From positions 744,001 to 808,000 of the forward strand of contig NZ_CP145904.1 in NCBI RefSeq assembly GCF_036895565.1: DNA of 64,000 nt. The letters are read 5' to 3'. The notes beneath the pieces were generated by a model. It did no database searches. It was not told the DNA's origin and was given only the letters and a program-made list of their open reading frames with translations. Within the stretch, counting starts at the first letter, position 1. Every line of letters begins with the position of its first letter. Origin of the DNA: Flavobacterium sp. KS-LB2. Lineage in GTDB: Bacteria > Bacteroidota > Bacteroidia > Flavobacteriales > Flavobacteriaceae. Below, one piece after another: positions 43,411 through 53,100 of the stretch. A program made the position numbers and the translations under genes.

Positions 43411-44358
43411 ATGTCAGATACAATCGAAAAAATTAAATGTCTTATTATAGGTTCTGGTCCAGCAGGTTATACTGCCGCAATATATGCCGCAAGAGCTAAT
43501 ATGAATCCAGTAGTTTATCAAGGAATGCAGCCGGGAGGCCAACTAACAACAACCAATGAAGTCGAGAACTGGCCTGGGAATCCTGAGGGAATTACCGGAC
43601 CTGAAATGATGGTGGGATTGCAAGCACAAGCACAACGTTTTGGTACTGATGTACGTGATGGTTGGGCTACTAAAGTTGACTTCTCAGGAGATATTCATAA
43701 AGTATGGATCAACGGAACCAAAGAGTTACATTGCGAAACAGTAATTATTTCTACTGGAGCATCAGCTAAATATTTAGGTATGCCATCAGAGCAACACTAT
43801 TTAAAAATGGGTGGTGGAGTTTCTGCATGTGCTGTTTGTGACGGTTTTTTCTACAGAAACCAAGAAGTAGTAATAGTTGGAGCAGGAGATTCAGCTTGTG
43901 AGGAAGCGCACTATTTATCAAAACTTTGTAAAAAAGTAACCATGTTGGTACGAAGCGAAAAATTCAGAGCTTCAAAAATTATGGAGGAACGCGTTCGCAA
44001 AACAGAGAACATTACCATTTTGATGAACCACGATACTGTTGAAGTATTAGGTGATGAGCAAGTAGTTACTGGGGTAAAAGCTTTAAATAAAACTACAAAT
44101 GAAGTTTTTGATATTCCTGCAACTGGTTTCTTCGTGGCTATTGGTCACAAACCAAATACTGATATTTTCAAAGATTATATCACATTAGACGAAACGGGAT
44201 ATATTATCAATACTCCTGGAACTTCAAAAACAAATGTTGAAGGCGTTTTTGTAGCGGGTGATGCTGCAGATCATGTTTATCGTCAAGCAATAACCGCAGC
44301 AGGAACAGGTTGTATGGCCGCACTTGATGCCGAAAGATATTTGGCTTCTAAAGAATAA
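43411..44358 (+). CDS. trxB: Thioredoxin-disulfide reductase
   Basis: 315 residues. FAD enzyme that reduces thioredoxin with NADPH. FAD-binding GSGPAGYTAAIYAARA near 14, redox pair in CAVCDGFF near 142, NADPH-binding VGAGDSACEEA near 160 and GVFVAGDAAD near 282. The frame opens upstream at 43342; I chose ATG 43411 (MSDTIEKIKCLIIGSGPAGY) because it gives the family N-terminus and follows a -7 element. A bidirectional terminator follows. Confidence 0.96.
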   Translation: MSDTIEKIKCLIIGSGPAGYTAAIYAARANMNPVVYQGMQPGGQLTTTNEVENWPGNPEGITGPEMMVGLQAQAQRFGTDVRDGWATKVDFSGDIHKVWINGTKELHCETVIISTGASAKYLGMPSEQHYLKMGGGVSACAVCDGFFYRNQEVVIVGAGDSACEEAHYLSKLCKKVTMLVRSEKFRASKIMEERVRKTENITILMNHDTVEVLGDEQVVTGVKALNKTTNEVFDIPATGFFVAIGHKPNTDIFKDYITLDETGYIINTPGTSKTNVEGVFVAGDAADHVYRQAITAAGTGCMAALDAERYLASKE

Positions 44359-44382
44359 TACTAGTTATAAAATTTCAATATA

Positions 44383-44420
44383 AAAAAAGTCCCATTTGCC
44401 TTAGCAAGTGAGACTTTTGT
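44383..44420. terminator. Terminator between trxB and the convergent DUF2807 gene
   Basis: An imperfect stem, AAAGTCCCATTTGC with GCAAGTGAGACTTTT, with A and T tracts on its two sides, serves both directions. Confidence 0.7.
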
Positions 44421-44434
44421 TGGTTAGAGGATTT

Positions 44435-45268
44435 CTATTTCAACTTTTTTATCAATTTAGCCTCATCAGCAAATTTTCTGATTTCGATTTTTGGAGTACC
44501 TACAAGTTGGATTTCTGATTTATTAGCAGCGTCTATAATAACGGTTGTTAGCGCATTAACACTGCAATTGGAATAACTTTCTGTGGTTACGTCAACATTT
44601 TTTACAGTTAATTTATTTCCTGTTAAGTTCGAGTTATTATCCAACCGAATGATGGCACTCGCTGCGTCCCCTTCGATAGTAGCATCTGATTTTTGATACA
44701 TATCCACTTTTAAATCTGTAGTGGTGACTAAGGCTTTTAGAGAGGCGTTTTTACTTAATTCAATAGTAGTATTTTCTGATTTTAAATTGAGTTCTGTTTT
44801 TGATTTATCATCAGATTGTAATACGAAGTTTTTGGCATTCACATTCAAAAATAGTTTGGATGCATCGTGTGCTTTAAGTGTGAGGTCATTCACTAAAACT
44901 TCCTGAATTGCATTTACAGTCGTTTCATTTTTTGACGTAACCATATTTAAATCATTGGTATAGGTTACTCTAACAATCAGTTTCTTATAATTGGTGGCTT
45001 GTTTTGTGGTATAAATGCGCAATAGATTATCACTTAAATCCAAAGAAATAATATCGTGTAAATTTTCGTCGGCTTCAATTTTCAGTTCTGTTCGCTCGCC
45101 TCTTTCCAAGTATACTTCGAGATTGTCTTCAACAGTAAGCGACTCAAAATCCCCAACTTTCCTTTGTTCCACAGTTACTGTTTTCGAGCCTTTTATTTTT
45201 TCTTTTTTCTGTGCAAATAACAATGTAGTCGATAAGAGGAATAGGAGTATAGCAGTATGTTTTTTCAT
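44435..45268 (-). CDS. DUF2807 (head GIN domain) exported protein
   Basis: 277 residues from ATG 45268; another ATG two codons upstream is possible. A signal peptide (MKKHTAILLFLLSTTLLFAQ) precedes repeated short beta strands with the DUF2807 pattern, e.g. VGDFESLTVEDNLEVYLERGE near 36 and LKIEADENLHDIISL near 61. The fold is predicted to be a beta-helix-like solenoid. The function is unknown. A TATATTTG element lies at 45299-45292. It is the second such protein here; the first lies in the PadR operon upstream. Confidence 0.88.
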   Translation of the reverse strand: MKKHTAILLFLLSTTLLFAQKKEKIKGSKTVTVEQRKVGDFESLTVEDNLEVYLERGERTELKIEADENLHDIISLDLSDNLLRIYTTKQATNYKKLIVRVTYTNDLNMVTSKNETTVNAIQEVLVNDLTLKAHDASKLFLNVNAKNFVLQSDDKSKTELNLKSENTTIELSKNASLKALVTTTDLKVDMYQKSDATIEGDAASAIIRLDNNSNLTGNKLTVKNVDVTTESYSNCSVNALTTVIIDAANKSEIQLVGTPKIEIRKFADEAKLIKKLK

Positions 45269-45291
45269 AGTCATTTGGATTAGAGTCTACA

Positions 45292-45299
45292 CAAATATA
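45292..45299 (-). promoter_or_regulatory. Candidate -7 element of the 44435 DUF2807 gene
   Basis: On the minus strand the bases are TATATTTG, 23 nt before the ATG at 45268. This suggests independent expression from the PadR operon. Confidence 0.6.
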
Positions 45300-45376
45300 A
45301 AAAAATCATCCACTTGTGAGGGATGATTTCTCGATTTTAGTTAAATGAATTTATATATAAATGGTTTCAGTCCTAA

Positions 45377-45411
45377 AAAAAAACATCCACGAACTATGGA
45401 TGTTTTTTTGA
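45377..45411. terminator. Terminator after the PadR-PspC-DUF2807 operon
   Basis: Arms AAAACATCCA and TGGATGTTTT around a short loop, with A and T tracts on both sides. It lies 17 nt past the 45428 stop. A second hairpin, AATCATCC/GGATGATT, lies at about 45303-45328. Confidence 0.75.
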
Positions 45412-45427
45412 GACTACGAGTGATTTG

Positions 45428-46168
45428 TTATTCTTGATGAATGCTTCCTCCTGAATTGGTTTCTTTTCGAATTGATTTTGGAACCTTATTATAACTAATG
45501 CTACCTCCGCTGGAAGCTTCAGCATTTAAACTTACAATGGGGTGAATGCTTATAGATGCTCCACTGGAGGCTTCAGCATTTACTTCATTTGCTAATACGT
45601 TTTTGGCGTCAATTTCACTTCCACTTGATGCACTTGTTTTAATTTTCAGTGCTATTCCATCAATTGTAATACTGCTTCCACTACTAGAATCACATGTAAT
45701 ATCATCGGATTCTATATTTAGGTTAATAGCACCATCACTAGAAGTGTTTAGGCTAATATTCTCTCCTTTTATAGTATTTACACTTGTTATTGATGCACTG
45801 CTATTGGCTTCTAATTGTTCAATAACGGGCATTTTTACGATTACTTTCTTTGATTTCATATTGATGAAAGAATTTTTATCGCAAGAAATAACGAGTGTGC
45901 CGTTTTCAACTTTGGTAATGATGTGTTTTTGCAAATTATCATCAGCCTCAACTACTACTTCAGTTACGTCTGATTGCTCTATCACGAGATCGATGGCATT
46001 ACTAACTTCTATACTTTTGAAATCACCTTCCACATTTCTTCTTTCGGTGGTGACATTGCCGCTTCCTTCAATGGATTGAAAGTTGATGGAATGGTTGCAG
46101 GATGCGAATAGTAAGGCAGTTAAAGCAACCAAAATAAACTTTGTAATTAATGTGATGATTTTTAACAT
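45428..46168 (-). CDS. DUF2807 (head GIN domain) lipoprotein
   Basis: 246 residues. The signal peptide ends in a lipobox (LLFASC, Cys24). The rest repeats short Ser/Ala-rich beta strands, ending with SSGGSISYNKVPKSIRKE and NSGGSIHQE. Core phrases VEGDFKSIEVSNAIDLVIEQSD near 46 and VVVEADDNLQKHI near 70 are DUF2807. It begins 4 nt after PspC and belongs to the PadR, PspC, DUF2807 operon. It probably sits on the outer membrane or the periplasmic face of the inner membrane. The function is unknown. Confidence 0.9.
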   Translation of the reverse strand: MLKIITLITKFILVALTALLFASCNHSINFQSIEGSGNVTTERRNVEGDFKSIEVSNAIDLVIEQSDVTEVVVEADDNLQKHIITKVENGTLVISCDKNSFINMKSKKVIVKMPVIEQLEANSSASITSVNTIKGENISLNTSSDGAINLNIESDDITCDSSSGSSITIDGIALKIKTSASSGSEIDAKNVLANEVNAEASSGASISIHPIVSLNAEASSGGSISYNKVPKSIRKETNSGGSIHQE

Positions 46169-46172
46169 AGCT

Positions 46173-47936
46173 TTAATTTTTAATGATTATGCCGTTTTTG
46201 CTTACGGATAAGCCTTTTTTTGTTCCAGCTTCATTCACTGTTACCGTTTCACCATTTACTTTTACAGTTGTGGTTGTTATACTGTCATTTTCTGTTGCTT
46301 TTCCAGTAATATTTACTTCAACGCTGTCACTGTTCTCATTTTCATTAACATCATTATATTCGTCTTCATCTGCAGGACAATTTAAACATTTTATTTGAGA
46401 TTTTTCTACTTTGTAAATGTAATTGTCTGAACTGTAGTGTAAATTGAAAAATGAATCGTCAGATCTATCGTAATTTTGTACTGAAGAATCTGGTTTTAAT
46501 AGTATTCCTTCTGGTACGTATAAAAATATTTCTACTTCTTGATCACGAAATTTATTGGCAACTTCAGTCAATAAATAATTGTCTAAAATCAACTGATTTC
46601 CTTCAATTTTGATAGCATATTTTATTTTCTCTGCTCTTCGTTTTGCGTCTTGAAATGATTTACCTCTAGCTATTTTTTCAATTTGAATGAAAGGTAATTT
46701 TTCATCTGTACGTAAAATTTCTATACTTACATTATTGGAATAGATCAATTGCGTATTAGCTGAATCCTGAACAAATTTGAAACTTTCTCTATCATCAATG
46801 TCTTTTGTATAATACTCATTGTATTTAAATTTTACAAACAAAGTGTCATTTGGTAATACATTAATCGTTTCTTTCTGAACTGTTTTTCCTTCATAAGCCA
46901 CTTCTGATGCTTGTTTTATTCCTATGGAAATTAATATCGCAATAGCAATAATCCAAAGTGCCAATAAAGTATATTTAGCAATGTTTCCAATTGATTTCAT
47001 GCTTGGAGACAATAATTTGAATCCTAAAAGTGTCAAGAAAAAGAACGGAATTCCAACTGCAAAGAACATTAATAGACCAAAAGACCAAATTGGGTAGTCT
47101 GTAAAATTTCCTGCTTCAATGAAACTTTGCCATGGCACATCAATAAAATCTGAAGAACCTAAAGTGAAAACGGCAATTAGTAAAGAAACTAATGTTGCAA
47201 TACCTGTGATGATTAAAATCACACCTAAAAACTTTGCGAAAATTTTGAAAACAGTCATGATAAAATCACCAAAAGAGCTTCCTATTTTTCCAGCACCCGT
47301 TTTTATTTGATTGCCATATTTATCATAATCTACGTTTTTGAATTTATCAGAAACATTTTCAAATTCTTCTCTTACTTTTTTTTCGATATTCGAAATGGTT
47401 ACGGGTTCTCCAGTCATTTCTAGTTTTTCGGATGTGGTAACAGCTTCAGGAGTTACAATCCAAAGAATGATATACGCTAAAATTCCAGTTCCAAATCCAG
47501 CAAAAACTAATAGTATTAAAACGATACGGATCCATACTGCATCTATTCCAAAATAATGACCTAATCCAGCAGCAACACCACCTATCATACCTTTTTCTTT
47601 ATCACGGTATAATTTTTTTGTTCTTCTGTTTGAACTACTATCACTAAATGTTTGAGAACCTTTCAATTCATCTTCAATGATGTAATCTTCCGGTTGTCCC
47701 ATTACGGCAATAACCTCATCTACATCTTTCAAGCCTACAACATGTTTGTCACTTATTTGTTTCTCATTCAATAATTCAGAAACGCGCATTTCAATATCTT
47801 TTATGATTTCATCATGTCCAGATGAATTGGATAAAGAACGTTTTATGGCATCAAAATATCGAGTTAATTTTTGGTATGCATCTTCATCTATATGAAAGAA
47901 CATTCCGCCTAGATTTATATTTACAGTTTTGTTCAT
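46173..47936 (-). CDS. PspC domain-containing membrane protein
   Basis: 587 residues. The N-terminal soluble part (1-95, MNKTVNINLGGMFFHIDEDAY) is a Bacteroidota-specific extension. The PspC domain (about 108-170) has KKLYRDKEKGMIGGVAAGLGHY-type sequence followed by a membrane helix. Three more helices follow (about 225-255, 285-310, 320-340). The C-terminal 240 residues are periplasmic, acidic and Asn/Asp-rich in part. PspC in enterics controls the phage-shock response; here the role is inferred to be envelope stress sensing. It starts 2 nt after padR. Confidence 0.9.
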   Translation of the reverse strand: MNKTVNINLGGMFFHIDEDAYQKLTRYFDAIKRSLSNSSGHDEIIKDIEMRVSELLNEKQISDKHVVGLKDVDEVIAVMGQPEDYIIEDELKGSQTFSDSSSNRRTKKLYRDKEKGMIGGVAAGLGHYFGIDAVWIRIVLILLVFAGFGTGILAYIILWIVTPEAVTTSEKLEMTGEPVTISNIEKKVREEFENVSDKFKNVDYDKYGNQIKTGAGKIGSSFGDFIMTVFKIFAKFLGVILIITGIATLVSLLIAVFTLGSSDFIDVPWQSFIEAGNFTDYPIWSFGLLMFFAVGIPFFFLTLLGFKLLSPSMKSIGNIAKYTLLALWIIAIAILISIGIKQASEVAYEGKTVQKETINVLPNDTLFVKFKYNEYYTKDIDDRESFKFVQDSANTQLIYSNNVSIEILRTDEKLPFIQIEKIARGKSFQDAKRRAEKIKYAIKIEGNQLILDNYLLTEVANKFRDQEVEIFLYVPEGILLKPDSSVQNYDRSDDSFFNLHYSSDNYIYKVEKSQIKCLNCPADEDEYNDVNENENSDSVEVNITGKATENDSITTTTVKVNGETVTVNEAGTKKGLSVSKNGIIIKN

Positions 47937-47938
47937 GA

Positions 47939-48271
47939 CTATTGTTTTTGGTTGGTTATAAGGTTTACGGCATCGGATAATTCAGTCCAAGTGCCACTAA
48001 GTTCTTTTAAAAATGTTTGTCCTATTTCGGTTAGACCGTAATATTTTCTTGGTGGTCCTGATGTTGACTCTTCCCAACGGTAGTTGAGTAATCCATCATT
48101 TTTTAATCGGGTTAGCAGCGGGTAAATAGTTCCCTCCACGACTAACAATTTTGCGTTTTTCAAAGTGTCTAATATTTCCGATGTGTAGGCATCTTTTTCT
48201 TTTAATACAGATAAGATACAAAACTCGAGAACACCTTTACGCATCTGGGCTTTTGTGTTTTCAATGTTCAT
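47939..48271 (-). CDS. PadR family transcriptional regulator
   Basis: 110 residues. Winged helix of the short PadR type: GVLEFCILSVLKEKDAYTSEIL near 13, then LLVVEGTIYPLLTRLKNDGLLNYRW near 42, and the wing GPPRKYYGLTEIGQTFL near 72. It heads an operon with PspC and a DUF2807 protein, a common grouping in Bacteroidota, and probably represses it until an envelope or drug signal is sensed. The ligand is unknown. Confidence 0.93.
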   Translation of the reverse strand: MNIENTKAQMRKGVLEFCILSVLKEKDAYTSEILDTLKNAKLLVVEGTIYPLLTRLKNDGLLNYRWEESTSGPPRKYYGLTEIGQTFLKELSGTWTELSDAVNLITNQKQ

Positions 48272-48482
48272 AATTTTTTGATTTTGATTTTGTGTTGATT
48301 AAATGGTTCATTTTTTGATTGATGATTGATTTGTCATTGTAAGAAACCGAGCAATCTCGTATTGCTTGGCACTTTTTTTTGGAGCTTATTCCTGCTTTCC
48401 ACTTTATCTTTACTTGCTTGGCAGCAAGCAAGTAAAGGATGCCGTTGCAATCAGGGCTCGCGAGTTTGCTTGATGAGAGCGA
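48272..48482. repeat. Dispersed repeat region, copy B, with 13-bp hairpin
   Basis: Gene-free 211 nt. The word GGAGCTTATTCCTGCT (48381-48396) matches copy A near 42934. A perfect 13-bp stem CTTTACTTGCTTG (48408-48420) with CAAGCAAGTAAAG (48425-48437) closes a GCAG loop. G+C is higher than in neighbouring gaps. The minus strand can be read as a short Lys/Ala-rich phrase with stop codons. It looks like a decayed repetitive element, not a gene. Confidence 0.45.
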
Positions 48483-48938
48483 TTATTTTATAAAAGGAAT
48501 CGTTATTGGATATTGGTAATTTTCTCCATTTGATGTTTTGATGGAAGCATAAATGATTAAAAAGAATTCAGCTATTTTTAAAATACCAATAAGCAAAAGA
48601 GCCACTAAACCTACTGTTAACATTCCAATGTTTCCTTCAAAGTTAAAATTTCTAAAAACAAAATCGTGGTCATTTATTACAGCTTCAAAAGGAATGTTTT
48701 TAAAAAGTGTAATTAAAAACGTTGGAACTGCAATGAGGACAAGCACTAAAGAATACATTAATAAACTTAACTGAAAATTAAGTATCTGCTTTCCGTGGTG
48801 ATCAACAAATTCAGAACTTTCTTTTTTTGAAGTCCAAAGTATTATTGGAAAAATATAATTTCCAAAAGGAATAAAATATTGAGTTAATGCACTCAAATGT
48901 GTAAATGTTGCGATATTTTTTTCAGTTGTGGTTTCCAT
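48483..48938 (-). CDS. DUF4870 family membrane protein
   Basis: 151 residues. N-terminal ATFTHLSALTQYFIPFGNYIFPIILW and DHHGKQILNFQLSLLMYSL near 48 are the DUF4870 signature. Helices lie near 20-35, 55-80 and 105-130. The function is unknown. It is separated from padR by the repeat region and has its own TATATTTG element. It is often found with PspC/PadR modules, so a shared envelope role is possible. Confidence 0.9.
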   Translation of the reverse strand: METTTEKNIATFTHLSALTQYFIPFGNYIFPIILWTSKKESSEFVDHHGKQILNFQLSLLMYSLVLVLIAVPTFLITLFKNIPFEAVINDHDFVFRNFNFEGNIGMLTVGLVALLLIGILKIAEFFLIIYASIKTSNGENYQYPITIPFIK

Positions 48939-49013
48939 TTTGATTCTTTTTTTAATTAGTGATTGATTGAGATTTCAAAAGGCTTCTTTATTTGTACCTA
49001 GTAATTTCTTATG

Positions 49014-49021
49014 CAAATATA
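49014..49021 (-). promoter_or_regulatory. Candidate -7 element of the DUF4870 gene
   Basis: On the minus strand the bases are TATATTTG, 75 nt before the ATG at 48938. Confidence 0.5.
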
Positions 49022-49045
49022 TAGCTAAAAGACAGTATCTTGTTT

Positions 49046-49104
49046 CGCATAGTACCATATATTAACAAAAAATTAACATATTGATTTAATAGGCACGCAT
49101 AGTA
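49046..49104. promoter_or_regulatory. Direct repeat CGCATAGTA in a divergent promoter region
   Basis: CGCATAGTA occurs at 49046-49054 and again at 49096-49104, exactly 50 bp apart, between the DUF4870 gene and the DUF4442 gene. Equal spacing of about five helix turns fits two operator sites on one face of the DNA. No regulator is assigned. Confidence 0.35.
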
Positions 49105-49220
49105 TTTTTTTGTACATTAGCAAAAAACCCAATGATAATGAGCATGTCAGTATTCAAACTCTCAAAAAGGAGCGAATTATGATACGACTCAATTTTTATT
49201 ACAACCAATATTTGTTACCT

Positions 49221-49673
49221 ATGAAACTTACAGCATCAAAACTTAATAAATTTCTCTTGTTTAAATTACCATCAGCATTTATATGTGGTGTGCGTGTTGC
49301 AGCAATTGATGAAAACAAATGTGTGGTATCCGTAAAACACCGTTGGATTAATCAAAATCCGTTTAATTCAATGTATTTTGCAGTACAAGCGATGGCTGCT
49401 GAGCTTTCTACTGGAGCTTTAGTAATGTTTCAGATTCAAAAAAGTGGTAGGAAAATTTCAATGCTTGTAGCTAATAACAAAGGAAATTTCACCAAAAAGG
49501 CTACAGGAAGAATCACTTTTACTTGTAATGATGGACATTTAATTGAACAAGCGATTCAGCAGACAGTGGCTACTGGAGAAGGGCAAACGTTCTGGATGAA
49601 GTCTATTGGAAAAGATGAAAAAGGGGTTCAAGTATCCGAAATGGATTTTGAATGGAGCGTAAGAGTTAAATAA
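49221..49673 (+). CDS. DUF4442 family hot-dog fold protein
   Basis: 150 residues from ATG 49221. The frame opens at 49110. ATG 49179 has an unusually good Shine-Dalgarno-like AAGGAG 6 nt upstream and would add 14 residues. I prefer 49221 because MKLTASKLNKFLLFKLPSAF is the family N-terminus as I recall it. Core phrases VVSVKHRWINQNPFNSMYFAVQAMAAELSTGAL near 35 and MDFEWSVRVK at the end are of the DUF4442/YiiD-type thioesterase-like fold. The function is unknown. A terminator follows. Confidence 0.85.
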   Translation: MKLTASKLNKFLLFKLPSAFICGVRVAAIDENKCVVSVKHRWINQNPFNSMYFAVQAMAAELSTGALVMFQIQKSGRKISMLVANNKGNFTKKATGRITFTCNDGHLIEQAIQQTVATGEGQTFWMKSIGKDEKGVQVSEMDFEWSVRVK

Positions 49674-49696
49674 AAAGTATTTATATATAAAAATAG

Positions 49697-49726
49697 AAAA
49701 ATGCCTCTGAATTAAGAGGCATTTTG
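49697..49726. terminator. Bidirectional terminator after the DUF4442 gene
   Basis: Stem AAAATGCCTCT with AGAGGCATTTT around a 6-nt loop, between convergent genes. Confidence 0.8.
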
Positions 49727-49756
49727 TATGTTAATTTATAATGGGAATCGGTTAGT

Positions 49757-49978
49757 CTAGCACTTTTTACCTGATCCAGCATCACATTTTTTTCCTTCTG
49801 CTTTGCATTTTACTTTGCACTGAGCCACTTCATCTGCACTCATAGCTTTTGATTTTGAACCTTTTTTTGAACAACAAGATTCTTTTTTAGCTTTTTCTTT
49901 GGTGGCAGTTTTACTTTCTTGCGCACTAAGATTTACAGTTAGTAATGCAATTGCAATACAGGCTATTATCTTTTTCAT
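49757..49978 (-). CDS. Small Cys- and Lys-rich exported protein
   Basis: 73 residues from ATG 49978; the frame opens upstream, but MKKIIACIAIALLTVNLSAQ is a clear signal peptide start. The mature part has six cysteines (KESCCSKKG, then QCKVKCKAEGKKC and a final Cys) in a Lys-rich, otherwise simple sequence. Paired Cys residues suggest metal binding or disulfides in the periplasm. I do not recognise a family. A TATATTTG element lies at 50045-50038. Confidence 0.75.
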   Translation of the reverse strand: MKKIIACIAIALLTVNLSAQESKTATKEKAKKESCCSKKGSKSKAMSADEVAQCKVKCKAEGKKCDAGSGKKC

Positions 49979-50037
49979 TTTTATGATTTTAAATGGTTTG
50001 TCTTTTTGCTTTGGATGTACATTCAAGTTTATAACCC

Positions 50038-50045
50038 AAATATAA
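50038..50045 (-). promoter_or_regulatory. Candidate -7 element of the Cys-rich protein gene
   Basis: On the minus strand the bases are TATATTTG. The 5' UTR would be about 55 nt. Confidence 0.5.
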
Positions 50046-50125
50046 ATATTAATTTAAATCAATTAAATAAAATTCAGATTAATTTTTACTTAATTGAATC
50101 GAATGCTAGTATTGATAGCATACTT

Positions 50126-53100
50126 TTATTTGATAATTATTTTTTTGCTATACGCTCCTTTTGAGGTTTTTAGTTTTACAATGTAAATGCCTGAACTAAC
50201 ATTTCTGATTGGAATTTGAATTCTCGTTTGATTTTCATTTTTTACATCCCAATTTGCCACATCTTGTCCTAATAAATTAAACAAGCGTACCTCATTTACT
50301 GTTGAATCAAGCTTTTTATTTTGAATAATTAAGACTTTATAATTATTGGAATATAAAACTATAAGTCCATCATTTAAATTAGCCTCATCAACATCAAGCG
50401 TTTTATTTGTGAATTGAAGTGTGAAACGGTTTCTATATTCGCCTACGGCTAATGAAATTGTGAAATCACTAGTACGAATGTCATGATAAATGCCTGTTAC
50501 ATTATCATAAATATAAATTCCGGTAGTTTCAGGTACATTTTCTAGTGCATCAATTTTGATGGTGATTTTACCTTCATTCCCAACAGTAATCCCAACAGGA
50601 ATTACTTGATTTTCATTAAAATTGGTAATGGCTTGTATCACATATTCAACAGCATTAATTTCCCAAAACATATCGTCTACACTTAAATCAAACATTGGAG
50701 CATCATAACCAATATCAAACTTTGCAGTAGTGTTGCTGTCAGCTCCCAACAATAGTTGTCTATGTGCGCCAACTGAAGAGTTAAAACCGAGTCTGATTTT
50801 TGGTCTCGTTTCTGTTATTGCATCTGAATTTTTTGAACTTGATTTAGTTGTTCCAGTTGTTTTCATGAAGACAGAGTTTGCTGGACCTTCTTTGACAAAT
50901 ACTCGTTGGCTATTTTTAAAAAATAATGTACCACCAGTAACCGAAGCTGGAATTTCAGGCCCTGTTAATTCAGAATCAAGATAAGCATCAACAAAAAATC
51001 CTTGTCCTACGGGAATATATCGTTGTGGCACTTTGGTACCAGCTCCAGTAGCAGTCAAAGGGCTATCAGCAATTCCTGCAACTCCTCCCATCAAGGTATA
51101 GGTTGCGTAACCGCCCTCATATTCAGCTAAGTAGTGATTATTTGACAATCCAAAATGATCCCAAAAATAAAGTGCTCCATTAAATACATTTACAGTATTT
51201 GTACATCCTGAACAATCTTTTAAGTTGTCTCTTATGAATGAGTTGGCGTCCATTGCTGATGGATATGGATTTCCTACCAAATACGTTTGGTCATAAGGTA
51301 TTGTTAATGTAATAGTCCCAGAATTAGGTTTCCCTATGAAGACATAGTTTTGGAGGGCTGTGATTGCTGCACTACCACCAGTTCCTTTCATTGTATATCC
51401 TTCTCCTGTTTTGATCAAACTGGTACTGCCAACATATTTCCATTGGTAATAATCATCTAAGTCTGTATTAGAATTTAGTGTTTGTGAATTGTAGGACCAT
51501 ATCCATCGGTTACTTATTTTTATGGGATTTGAAATTGCTGTATCTGCATAATAGGGACCATCGTTAAAATCAATAGTACTAGGACTTAATGAATTTGTCC
51601 CGTCTTTTAAAACGTTTGAAATGGCAAAAGGGGAATTATTTGAGTTTCCTTGAATGCTTACTGGCGATGACCAATAGTTGTAATTGAAACTATTTTTTTG
51701 GCCTTGTTGGTCTCGCTCAATATATCCAGTACTACTTTCATCTAAAATACTTTCATTGTATTGAGTTGCTGTATATCTTTTTTGAACGAGTTGCGATTCT
51801 CCTACAAGATCAATATTACCATTCAATAATAAATAAAGGGTAACCCATAAGCCTTGCCCGTCATTATTTTCTATTGGAGTAGTTACAGTAGGATCAGCCA
51901 TTGTTAATTTTCCAGCAGTTGATAATAATCCTAATACTGTAATATCTTTATTTCCGGAATTAATGTTGTGTGCAATTTGTACAATATTCCAATCAATCGG
52001 AGTATTATTGTCGACTCCTAAGCTATTTGGTGTATCCCAAACATTAAAATGGGTCCAAGTAGTATCAGTAGTCCAATCTTGACCATTAACTCTCGAAGTA
52101 TATGGTATTGGAGCGGTTTGTTGTTGAGTGCTAGTAATATTTCTCAATTTACCTATTGCAGTTCCTTTTGTTGGATTGAGATAACCACAACTAATGGAAC
52201 TCATTTGGTAATAGCCTAACAAATCTGTTGTCCAGGACAATCCATTCACATCTATAGGTACAACTACTCCGGTAACTGCAGCTCCGTTACTTTTAATTTC
52301 TTGGTTCATAATTTGGTGCAACTGTTCGGGAGTCAATGCTTTATTCCAAATTCGGAGCTCATCCATCCATCCATTAAAATAGCTTATAGGTTGGCTTCCA
52401 GATTTATTCATCGCTCCTAAGATACAATCAAAATTATTGGTAGTTGGTATTGTGCCTGCAGCATTTTTTACCTCGATACCATCAATATACAGTCTATAGG
52501 TTGTACCGTTTAAAGTAACCGCAATATGATACCATCTATTTGTACTAACTGCATAATTAGAAACAACTGTTCCAGCTCCATTCCAATTGAAAGAAATTTT
52601 GTCTCCTATCAATTTCAAATCATAACCTGTAGCCAGATTATTAGAATCGCGTTTAGAAAAGATGGTTTGTGTTCCAGTTACTGAATTAGGTTTTAACCAA
52701 ACTTCAATACTAAATGGAGCAGTAAAATTATAGTTATCTTTAAAGGTTATATGATCATTTGCCCCGTCAAAATTAATGGTAGAACAATCAGTAAAAACGA
52801 CACTAACATCATCAGAACAACCAGCCGATGTCCAAGTTAAAACATAAGTACCAGCACCACCAGTAAACGTAGCATTAGGATCGGTATCATTTGGTAAAAA
52901 GGCAGCAGTATTGCAAGGACTTATTGCGGTGCTGGATTTAATAGTCCATTTTCCAGTTGCACCAGTACCTATGGCAGTATCGGTTACATAATTGTTATCC
53001 CAAGCTCCTTTTGCAATATTTTGAGCAGCAGAAAGCCTATTGTCGTATGCATTGAGAACGACAGAATTAGTGCCGCAATCAGCTGCTGTTACTGCAATAT

